Below are positions 1 to 9,700 of a DNA stretch of 64,000 nt, piece after piece. The position numbers and the translations under genes are program-made. The notes beneath the pieces were generated by a model, which saw only the letters and a program-made list of their open reading frames with translations, made no database searches and was not told where the DNA came from. Numbering within the stretch: the first letter of the stretch is position 1; each line of letters starts with the position of its first letter. The stretch is from Amyelois transitella (Eukaryota; Arthropoda; Insecta; Lepidoptera; Pyralidae). The DNA is taken from the NCBI RefSeq assembly GCF_032362555.1, contig NC_083506.1, positions 9,905,501-9,969,500 of the forward strand, in the 5' to 3' direction.

Positions 1-153
1 GTATGTAAAGTTAGATATGATTCAGACCTCATGATCATAACTGATCTCATATTTAATAATTTACGTAATGTATTTGATACGCTGAAAAAATATGGCAGAG
101 CTACTCAGGGAAGCTCTGCCTGAATAATCATTTGAGATTTTGTATTTACTCAC

Positions 154-2093
154 ATTTACTAGGAGAACAGTATCTACAGAGGCAAAATGCACATCTTTTA
201 CAGCTATATGTTTCATGGTTTGTTCTACATTGGCCCACTTCTTTCTCTCTATATCCATTTCTACACATATGTCCTCCCAGTTTACTTCAACTTCCTCCCA
301 CAATCGTAGGTGGGGAAGTGGGGGGAAGGCCCCTTTTGCTTTGCTGTGAATCCAGTTTTTCCAAAGGTGTTCATCAGCCAATATGTCATCAAACCTCTTG
401 CATACTTTACTAAGGGTATTTCTCAGAAAATGGGGGTCCAGAAATGAGCATATATTCAGAATTATCTGCAATAAATATATATATTTCTTTATTTTCAGAT
501 AACTATGATCCATAAAAATATATGTACAAGAGACTTAAAATAATTATGTTAGTACTTACTCTAACTTTTTATCTAACTTAAAAAAATAAAAAAAATATTT
601 GCCTGTTTGAGAGATGATATAGTTGACTTAACAAAATATTATATAAGCTATATTTGCTGTTTATCTAATCACTAAATTATTCTTCACTTCTTATTAATTT
701 AAAGAAACAACTAATATAACAAATGAAACAAAAGATTATAGTACCCCAGCCCCATGCTAAATCGGCAATTTACTTGGCTATACCTTAGATGATAAAACGA
801 AAAAAAATGTCTATAATATAATTATACCTACCTAGCCTTCATGAAATTAAGAGCCTTTATGAAAAAGATGAGATGTGGATGAAGCGAAAGAAGTACGCAG
901 ATCGTGGCAAGTGAAAAAATGAAGTCTCAGTCTACCGGGTGGCTCGAAAGAGGGATGATTTTATGTGTTTACGTTTTAATCGGTGGATGGCTATTGATTT
1001 TCTATAATTTAAAAAAGAACTGTTGCATGGACTCGAGCGCGTCAGATATTAATATGGTATGGATCATATTAATATCTGACGCGCTCGAGTTTTTTTAAAA
1101 TGCTTAGGTTTTTTTTAAATGCCATCATGTCATGTGCAAAAAAATATCTATCTTGACATACTCTAGCGCGTCAGATTAAAATATATGTGGTTCATCTGTA
1201 TGCCTTCTATATACGTGACGACATAAGGGCTCGTACCGACCAACCGACGACAAGCGGCTGGTGGCACGGTGCACACTGAACCGTTTAATTACACACGTTC
1301 GATCCAGTCTGTCCAAGTTGGTTAGATGTGGGTCGGACAAAGCCAGCGGCACACTGCACGAGCCCTATGCATACCATTATCTGAAGGGATTCGCTTAATC
1401 TTATATACCTATACTAGCTGTTGCCTGAAACTCTATTGGCGTTTTATTGGAAATAGGAAGGTTAAGGTTAATAAATTTACTCTAATTCATCAAAATAAAT
1501 TTCAATGAAATTAGGCATTACATAAGATATAATTTGGATTAACTAAATACTTTATAACTTTTCATGCTGCACTTTTTGGTAATAAAATGGGAGTTGTAGC
1601 CAGTTTGGGTAATCAAGTATAAGGCCCAACCTGTTACTGCCTTCACCACTTGTGGAGGAACTTTTTCTAGATTCTAATCTATACTATTCTATTCATCAGG
1701 TTTTTTTACTAATCTGATCAGAGCATCCTCATATATGAATATGTATATGGGGCCAATTTTATTTAACCAGGTACAAATATTCTCCCTGTATATTAATCTG
1801 CAATGCTTTAGTAAATCCTGAAATACCCTGTTGGGCTACCCTACTACTGTTTGTTTACTAAATAATTGATGTTTATTTATTCAAGACCAAGATTCTTCTG
1901 GTCTTTTCTGGTTTGGTTACACTAAAATTCCCTGATAAGATAAATGTTAAAAGAAGGAGTGATTTACCTCAACTGGCATATTTAAAAGGGCACAGTCCAA
2001 ATTATCATCAACTTCATAATCTTCTTGTTCTGAAGTGAAGTCATTCTCAATATCAGTTAACTGATCCTTTACAGACTGTAGTATGTCACACAT
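154..2093 (-). CDS. FBXW9: F-box/WD-repeat protein 9-like, 5' part of gene (runs off left edge)
   Basis: Two coding exons are visible on the minus strand: exon 1 at 2093-1968 (42 codons, donor GAG|GTAAAT) and exon 2 at 465-154 (104 codons, acceptor TGCAG|ATAATT, donor AAT|GTGAGT). Both junctions are phase 0. Exon 1 is acidic and ends in LLNMPVE, which joins IILNICSFLDPHFL in exon 2 to make a canonical F-box (residues about 39-85). The stretch after it, WEEVEVNWEDICVEMD and then HFASVDTVLL, matches the linker that precedes the WD repeats in animal FBXW9. F-box proteins of this type are the substrate-receptor subunits of SCF (Skp1-Cul1-Rbx1) ubiquitin ligases, with the WD propeller binding the substrate. 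The propeller exons lie beyond position 1. The 1.5 kb intron holds a LINE remnant, a long hairpin and a MITE-like element. The F-box call is firm; FBXW9 is likely from the linker match. Confidence 0.8.
862..966 (+). mobile_element. LINE 3'-end remnant (family B)
   Basis: This shares a diagnostic segment (GATGAAGCGAA, then GATCGTGGCAAGTG, then TCTCAGTCTACC, ending GATTTTATGTG) with copies at 28960-29415, 32365-32532, 57868-57975 and (minus) 61395-61550. The longer copies translate in broken frames to a reverse-transcriptase-like C-terminus, so I read the family as the decayed 3' end of a non-LTR retrotransposon. It sits in FBXW9 intron 1. Confidence 0.5.
1031..1090. repeat. Perfect 26-bp inverted repeat (hairpin) with T-run
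   Basis: The left arm 1031-1056 (ACTCGAGCGCGTCAGATATT...) and the right arm 1065-1090 are perfect reverse complements with an 8-nt loop (GTATGGAT). A run of eight T follows (1090-1097). A partial, diverged copy of one arm lies at about 1163-1185 (TCTAGCGCGTCAGAT). It lies in an FBXW9 intron. It could be a MITE made only of inverted repeats, or a small hairpin-RNA locus. Confidence 0.85.
1226..1366. mobile_element. Short MITE-like element with AGGGCTCGT termini
   Basis: A GC-richer block of about 140 bp begins AGGGCTCGTACC and ends GCACGAGCCCT, giving terminal inverted repeats of about 9 bp. The body contains imperfectly paired GGCTGGTGGCACGGTGCACAC and CCAGCGGCACACTGCAC segments. No clean target-site duplication is visible, so the call is tentative. 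Confidence 0.4.
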
Positions 2094-3783
2094 TACTGAA
2101 CTTCAATTTCCAATGTTTGTTCCAAATATTAAATTAATTTAAGTGTAACCTGCAATTAATACAGATACCAGTAAAATTTATGGTATATTTTGTATCTGCA
2201 TTTGCAAAATATACCACTTCTTAGATTAAATGTTAAAATCTTTCCATGAACTCTGGAATAAAAGATTTTTATTATATATAAGATATAAATATAAATCTTT
2301 TGCAGTGACAAGCACTTTCCAAAGAATAACTTTAAAAGGATGACAGTAACGTGTAACAGCTGCTTCTAATAATACCTTTAAATGAGAGTAATAAAACAAT
2401 CAGGAACACAAAAACATACATACAGTTGTAGGTTTAACCATACATCTCATTCTAAGCTAAAAATTCATTTCTGATAAATAAATTTACCACAAAACTCTAA
2501 ACTATATCAATACACAACAGGAACACTTTCTGTTAATAAATTGCTGCTCAGTTAAATTTGTACTGTTAGAGCTTCTAGCTGTGTGTTGTAACAGTTATTA
2601 AATTTAATATTTTGTCATCACTTCACACTAACTTTGATAAATCAAATGTATTTTGTAAAAAATAAACAAAACATGATATATGAAAACATGAATTGTCATA
2701 CTCCATTGACATTTTTTATTTTCCCCCGTCGAAGTCATGCGTAAGTCATGTCATTTCCCATTTTCCACTAAACTGTCAATCAATGTCAACAAGGAATAGA
2801 AAGTTTTTAAAGATCCAATGGCAAGTCAGCCAGCGTGCTAAAGTTAAGACTCATATGGCCAAGGTAGGTAGGTCTATGCAAAACTGTTTAACATAATATA
2901 AGAAATATAGATTTATAAGTGTCAAGAATTAATTGATCATAAGTTTCAGGTTATTATGTTTTTTTCATTTCAGATATATGATTATAATATACCTACATAT
3001 AAAAACTTTTTAAAATGACTCCATGTCCTGTCTTTAAAGCGTGCAATAGTAATGTTCCACAAAACTATTCCTCTATTTAATTGAAAAGTAAAACTTGTTT
3101 CAATATGAGTACAATGAATGTACAGAATGACGATTCTCGAAAATGTTTTTGCTAGATGCTACTTTACTGTTAACGTCGTATGGTCTTTATTGCTCCCATC
3201 ATTAGTACATACATACAAACATTCAATTTAAGCCATGAGGCTCAACGACTATATACATGTACATACATACATTGTGTAAGTTTGGCTACAGTGGTTTTGA
3301 GAACTGCGGATGGGCTTCAAACAAAAAACATTATTTAAATGGCTGTGTGATGGGCCTATCTTACAAAGGATTGATACGTATTTATCTGTAATACGCGTCG
3401 TGTCAAAAATGTCATAAAAAAAATAATACCTCCGTCTCTATGGTTAACCTCAATCAATATAAACAAACAAAAATCTAGTTAGGATTAGGACAATATTGCT
3501 TGATTCATAGGTTTGTTTACTTTTTTATTTAATTGATGAAATAAAAATTCTGCTTTAATAATATGAATTGTTGTTTGCATTACGAATTCAATTTCAAAGA
3601 ACTTATAAGCGAATTACATTTATTAAATCCACCGGTCTGCTCCAGTCCAGAAATTACCTGCTCACTACGAACTTTTTGCAGGAACAATTCATAGCCTATA
3701 TCTATTTCATAAAGTAAGTAACACTTTTATAATTTGATTGGGTGAAATTAAATTCGAAAGGATATCTGTAGAAAGATAAAAAC
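2094..3783. other. Intergenic region between FBXW9 (-) and GTF3C3 (+)
   Basis: AT-rich divergent gap of about 1.7 kb. It holds the FBXW9 5' flank, a possible small spliced ORF (2783-3018), TTGACA/TGTCAA hexamers at 2706, 2774, 2784 and 3401, and the untranslated leader of GTF3C3. No repeat family was recognised here. Confidence 0.6.
2783..3018 (+). CDS. Possible two-exon small protein (41 aa), unrecognised
   Basis: An ATG at 2783 opens 27 codons (MSTRNRKFLKIQWQVSQRAK...) to a strong donor AAG|GTAGGT at 2863/2864. A good acceptor (TTTTTTCATTTCAG) precedes 2974 and continues in frame for 14 codons to TGA at 3016-3018. The joined product is 41 aa and very basic at the N-terminus. TGTCAA hexamers like those before other genes here lie just upstream. 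I recognise no family. It could be a real short gene, a leader exon of GTF3C3, or chance. Confidence 0.25.
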
Positions 3784-6207
3784 ATGGACGAATCAAAACC
3801 AGGTACATCGATAGAAATTATCGACGAAATAAATACGGAAAACGAATTGACAAACAAATTTCTAAGTGGTGAAATGTCTTTCGCTGATTACTCAACCGAA
3901 TGGTTTGATTACGAAGATGAAGATGATGTCGAAACAAACAGAAGGATCGTGGATGAGTCGAGGCAGAGTAATCTTATTGCTGAGAAGGGTGTTATAAGAC
4001 GACGTAAAGCAACTCGGTTAACACCAGCACTTTTAGGTCTAATGGGTGAAGCAAATTTGCGTTTTGCAAGAGGAGACAAAGAAACTGCAGAGCGCATGTG
4101 TCAAGAAATTATAAAGCAGATACCTACATCAGCAGAGCCTTATCAAACACTAGCTCAGATATATGAAAATGATCCAGAGAAGTCTCTGCAATTCTCTTTA
4201 CTGGCAGCACATTTAAGCCCTTCAGATCCCAATGAATGGTTGAGATTAGCCGCTATATCTAAAGAAAGAGGAGATATCAAACAAGAAATGATGTGTTACA
4301 CACAAGCTATAAAAGCAGATCCACATAATTTAGAAATTCATTTAAAAAGACTTCAGGTGTTAGATTATTTAGAAGAAGCAAAATATCCCCTCAATTCATT
4401 CAATGTTAGTCATGTAAAGTGTTACCATAAAATAGCAACTTCATTACCAGCAAGCGAAGCAGACACAGTCATGAAATATGCTAGGCTTGGTGTTACTATA
4501 TACCACAACAGTAATGAAATCGAAAGAGCTTTAGATTTGATGGGAGCTGTATATAAAAAATGTCCTGCAGCTTTTAATATTGAAGATCTTAACATTCTAT
4601 TGGAGCTATTAATATCAAGGAAACAATACCAGACATGTCTGGAAGTGTTTGTTGCAAGTGCAGGAGTAACAATAGAAGCCGAAATTCAGACTGTAAAGAA
4701 TTCTAAGGGTGATATAGAAGAGCAAACCAATTATATTAAATGTTGTATGCCTAATGATCTGCAAATTGACTTAAAAAGCAAACTGTTAATTTGTTTTATA
4801 TATCTTGGTGCAACTGATTTGATTCCAAGTCTCCTTAATGATTTCTTGTCTAATGAAGTTGAGAAAGCTGGTGATCTGTACATGGACATAGAAGAAGCAT
4901 TGACTGCAATGGGTTACCATGATTTGGCCATGCAGCTGTTAGAGCCACTAGTCAAAAATACCAGTTTTGATCTTGGTGCTGTCTGGCTCAAACATGCCGA
5001 TTGCTTGCACAATTTAGGTCAGGATGATGATGCTATTCAATCATATAACAAAGTTTTAACTCATGCACCTCAACATCCTGAAGCTCGAAAAAAATTGTAT
5101 AATATCCTTTTGAAAAAGGGTCAAATATCAGAAGCCGTCAATGCCCTGCAACAAGATTACCGTTATGCTATAAGCATGGAACTACTTTATCAACAGTTAT
5201 GTGTCTTGAAAGAACACAATAAATCTCTTAAATATATGGAAATTGGGCAAGCTCTGCTTTGTAAAACATTTGTTCAATTTAGACATCCTGAAGAACTTGC
5301 TATCAGCTACAGTCAAAAAAATCCAAAAAATTCTGTAGAACATATAAATAATTTCCGCAGTGTTCGTGGTGAAAGTCTTTACTTACCCAATGAAATACAC
5401 TTTGATGAAGATGAAACTTTTAAACTAACTCCCCAACAGGAATGGGAGCTTTTTAAAGAGTTATTGGAGATTGCCTTTAAAAACAAAAAGTTTTTTACAA
5501 TGCAACGTTTGACTGCTGGTGCAATAACTTCAAAGTCTTTATATCCACATCGAGCAGAAATTGAATTCCTTTGCTTTCAATCTTGTCTTTTGAATAAAGA
5601 TTATGAGAATGCAATAAGATTAGTAAAAGAATTTGCTCAAAAGTACCCTAATACTCGGACATGGAATCTTCTGGGATTTCTTGTCAATACTGTTGATGAA
5701 GGTAAACATGCACGGTATATAATACGACTTTTCCAGAAAGATAACCTAGCAGTAAAAAATATATTTCTTGGAAATAATTTTTTAACTACTGGAAGATACA
5801 TAGTTGCATTCAAACATTTCTTAGAATATCATAACCATAACCCAAAAGAGCCCTTTTCGGCATTGATGGTTGGAATATGTTTATTAGTGATGGCTTCACA
5901 AAGAACTATGAGCAAATACCAAAATTTGATACTGCAGGGTATGTCATACTTACTGCTTTATCAGAAACTCAGAAATTGTGATCAAGAAGCCTACTATAAC
6001 TTGGGAAGGGCTTATCAAATGTTGAGTATCAATAATTTAGCTATAGAATACTATGAAAAAGCATTGGCAGCAGGACCGATTGCTGTCTGCTCTCAGCATG
6101 GAGTCATGGACTTGACTAGAGAGACAGCCTATAATCTTTACATATTGTACAAAGAACAATCGCCTCAAATGGCTAGGAAATATTTGAATAAATATCTTGT
6201 TATATGA
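3784..6207 (+). CDS. GTF3C3: General transcription factor 3C polypeptide 3 (TFIIIC TPR subunit)
   Basis: Single uninterrupted 807-codon frame. The N-terminus is acidic (DYEDEDDVETNRR). A basic segment VIRRRKATRLTPALLGLMG leads into tetratricopeptide repeats, for example ANLRFARGDKETAERMCQEI (about residues 90-115), AEPYQTLAQIYENDPEKSLQ and WLKHADCLHNLGQDDDAIQS (about 408-430), with more near the C-terminus (YYNLGRAYQMLSINNLAIEY). This order and length match animal GTF3C3 (TFIIIC102, yeast Tfc4). That subunit lies in the A-box-binding half of TFIIIC and bridges to TFIIIB during RNA polymerase III initiation on tRNA genes. The ATG at 3784 is the first in frame. A polyadenylation signal AATAAA lies 15 bp after the stop (6222-6227). 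Its neighbours have many introns whereas this CDS has none, which suggests intron loss or an old retrocopy. Confidence 0.92.
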   Translation: MDESKPGTSIEIIDEINTENELTNKFLSGEMSFADYSTEWFDYEDEDDVETNRRIVDESRQSNLIAEKGVIRRRKATRLTPALLGLMGEANLRFARGDKETAERMCQEIIKQIPTSAEPYQTLAQIYENDPEKSLQFSLLAAHLSPSDPNEWLRLAAISKERGDIKQEMMCYTQAIKADPHNLEIHLKRLQVLDYLEEAKYPLNSFNVSHVKCYHKIATSLPASEADTVMKYARLGVTIYHNSNEIERALDLMGAVYKKCPAAFNIEDLNILLELLISRKQYQTCLEVFVASAGVTIEAEIQTVKNSKGDIEEQTNYIKCCMPNDLQIDLKSKLLICFIYLGATDLIPSLLNDFLSNEVEKAGDLYMDIEEALTAMGYHDLAMQLLEPLVKNTSFDLGAVWLKHADCLHNLGQDDDAIQSYNKVLTHAPQHPEARKKLYNILLKKGQISEAVNALQQDYRYAISMELLYQQLCVLKEHNKSLKYMEIGQALLCKTFVQFRHPEELAISYSQKNPKNSVEHINNFRSVRGESLYLPNEIHFDEDETFKLTPQQEWELFKELLEIAFKNKKFFTMQRLTAGAITSKSLYPHRAEIEFLCFQSCLLNKDYENAIRLVKEFAQKYPNTRTWNLLGFLVNTVDEGKHARYIIRLFQKDNLAVKNIFLGNNFLTTGRYIVAFKHFLEYHNHNPKEPFSALMVGICLLVMASQRTMSKYQNLILQGMSYLLLYQKLRNCDQEAYYNLGRAYQMLSINNLAIEYYEKALAAGPIAVCSQHGVMDLTRETAYNLYILYKEQSPQMARKYLNKYLVI

Positions 6208-6701
6208 ATTTTATAAGAATAAATAAAACTGTTTTAATATTTGTATAGTTTTTTTTCTTCCAATAGTGCGTAGAATCAGATTTTTAAGAAAAAATAGAGC
6301 AAAACATAGATATATAGATAGTAATGTTTTTTTCTGTTCAGTTCTTTGTTCAGTAATTTTCTTTCTAACCCGTGGATTACCATTGTTTACGTAGGAAGGT
6401 TCAAAAAGTATACACAAAGAAAAGAATATTTCTGTCACAGAAATAAATTTGATTTCGAATGGTATCACATAATGACGTCAAACACCATTTGTTTATCTCA
6501 CTAGTCCTTTAGAAGCTTGAAGGTATATCCATAGAACGCTCTATTCTTCCTCAAATTTAATAAAGTGTGTATTTATACATAGTTAACTGCCTGCATACCT
6601 GGTCGATTAATAAAACCACACAGTCGCTGTAGCTATGACAATAGTAATAAATACGGGGAGAACAATATATTTTTACAAATACTAATTGTTTTAGGATAAT
6701 C
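6208..6701. other. Intergenic: GTF3C3 3' end and LIG4 promoter
   Basis: Contains the GTF3C3 polyadenylation signal (6222-6227) and the 5' flank of LIG4, with a CRE-like TGACGTCA at 6473-6480. Nothing else was recognised. Confidence 0.5.
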
Positions 6702-9700
6702 ATGGATATAGAAGAAGTTGTGCCAGTAAATTCTGTTGCTTTCGCGGACTTATGCTCCGTTTTGGATCAGCTCTACGAAGTACAGAGGAATCACAGGAAA
6801 CAACAGAACAAAACAAGGGGTATAAGAGAGGAACAAGAAAATATTTTGAAGAAGTTTTTAAATGAATGTAAATTAGCTTCTGCTAAAGTTACAGAAAAAA
6901 AGGTAAGAAAGGGAATATTCCACGTAAAGAAAGAAAAAATCTTTATTTACGTAGATATTCTTTTATATGTGTACCTGTTTGGGTAGATACGAAGGTGAAC
7001 ATAAATACATACCTACATATAGTCACGCCTTTATCGTTTGCCTGGTAGACAGAGGCAGTAGTCTTGAAAAGCCTGAAAGGCTATATCAATTGTATGACTT
7101 AATGATGGAATTGAGATTAAATTAGTGACAGATTGTAGCCCATCGCATAAAATAACCTTAATTTTATTAGCATACATACATATAATCACGTCTATATCCC
7201 TTGCGGGGTAGACAGAGCCAACAGTCCTGAAAAGACTGATAGGCCACGTTCAGCTGTTTGGCTTTATGATGGAATTGAGATTCAAATAGTGACAGGTTGC
7301 TAGCCCATCGCCTAAAAGAAGAATCCCAAGTTTATAAGCCTATCCCTCAGTCGCCTTTTACGACATCCATGGGAACGAGATGGAGTGGTCCTATTCTTTT
7401 TAGGGTTCCGTAGGTACGTCTGAATACAAAAACGGAACCCTTATAGGATCACTCGTGTGTCTGTCCGTCCGTCGCTTACAGTCAATTATCTCCGAATCTA
7501 TTAGACCGATTAAGTTGAAATTTGGTACACATATCAATTCCTGTGACCCAAACACAGAGGTGTGACGTGAGCAGATGAAATCTGTATATGGGGGTAATTT
7601 TTGGGGGGGAAGGAAAAATTAAAAAAAAAATTCTGAAAACTGCATCGTGTGGCAATATCAAATGAAAGGTCTTGTTGAGAAGATCATAAGTGTATTTTTT
7701 TGTAATTTTAAAATAAATAGTTTCCAAGTTATTCAAGAAAATAGACGAACATTGACCATTCCCCCCCCTTATCTCCGAAACTACTGAACATAAAATTTTG
7801 AAAAAAATACAGAAATTAGTTTTCTCCTTATAGATTATAGAAAAACCTATAAGAAGTCCATAATATTAAAATAACATGGTAAATCACTCAATATTGTGCG
7901 TACCAACTTACATTTGCAGGTGGAATGTGTGGGAGAACATATTTTTTAACTCCAATGTTAAGTTTTGTTGAATCGGTTTGTAGATGAATATTTAATGAAA
8001 AAAATAAGCCCACAATGAGCATTCTACGACCAATATTTTAGGAGATATTAATTTTTCAATTTGATTCCGCCCGCGGTATGACATATATACAAACAAATTT
8101 GGGTCAGATTTAAAAAAACATGATAGGTAACATCGTACGGAACCCTCTTCACGCGAGTTCAACTCGCACTTGTCCCCTTTTTTTTATTGGTGCCGGGAAC
8201 CACACGGCATTTATTAGCATTTAGGTAGGTAATAAATGATCGATTTATAGGGAAGAAATGTATTTTGATTATTAAAGTAAGGAAAAGGTTATGAATTTCA
8301 GAAAGACAAGACGTGTGTGTGATATCTACCACTGAGGTGATTTTGATAAAATTTGTCACACAGATGGGTAGCACAAATACATAACATAATTTTAACAGAG
8401 GGTTTAACTTTAGTCTGACAGACGACGTTAGTCAGCCAATATATGTACTTCGGAAGTTTTGGCTGTTAAAATAATGTAATGATTTAAGTTGTGACGACAT
8501 CTCTACGCCACCGCGAAGAAATTGACACGCTCAACCAATAACAGCGCAGAATCTAAATCGCGATTTCAAAGATTTCATGGATTGGAGCATAAATACAACC
8601 TCCGATACAACATCGTCGGAGCCGCGGTTCCCCAGGCATAACACCTAGCCTGGCGGTGGTTGACAGTAGCTGTTTGATTGGATGTTGTGACGAGTGGCGT
8701 AGAGATGTCGCCACATAGTACTAATCTAAAAATGAATCTACCTACGTTGTGGCCCCTGCCGAAATCCTTGTTAACTCCTGTATAATTTTCAAAAGAATTC
8801 CAGCCTTTTTAATATCCTTCGCCTGTTACTCCCCATGTGGGACCGTGAGAGGAGTCCATACAACATGAAACAGAGCAAACTGGGTGCGTTGTTGGTCAAG
8901 GTTCTGGCTATTAAGGACTCGTTAGATGCGCAGAAGCTTCAGAACTATAAATCCGCGGCTACCACTAATGCGCCGGATTTTGCTGAGGTCGCCTACATTG
9001 TGCTCAAGAAAAGGTTCGGGGAAAAACCTGGATACCTAGATGTGGGGAAAGTGAACGCGCTTTTAGATAAAATAGCGACGGCCGAAGTGGGAAATAAAGG
9101 ACGTAAGTTACTCATATCGTCATCTTTCCTTACTAATACGAGTACATGCCAAATTTACTCTTTCTGTCTGTAACGCTTTCATGCTTAAACCAATGAACCA
9201 GTTTTGATGAAATTCGGTGTAGAGATAGAGTTGAGCTTATTGTGAAAAAAGGGGTTTGAAGAGAGATGAAAGATTATCAGGAAACTTTTACGGCGAACGA
9301 AGTCGCTGGCAAGTTTATATTGTTTGCACATAGATACCATTAGGTTTATAAGTAATATGTACAGTCGCCTTCTTGTTCCTTTAATCATTTTGATTTGGAG
9401 CTACACCTTCCTAAGTATGTTGGTGCTATATTAGATAAAATTGTGCACCACTGCAAGTACAATCCTTAGGAACATAGTTACCATAACTAATTACAATTAA
9501 GTAAATTTTGTTTAAGCTGTTCTTGACGAAGCATTCAAATTCGCCCTAAACAAAATGAGTCCAGCACAGTTCAAATGGTTTCTGAGGATCATACTCAAAG
9601 ATATGAAACTGACGATGGGAACCAATCGCATTTTAGCGGCTTTCCATCCTGACGCACCGACCTACAACAAAGAATGCAATAATTTATTTAAAGTAAGGAG

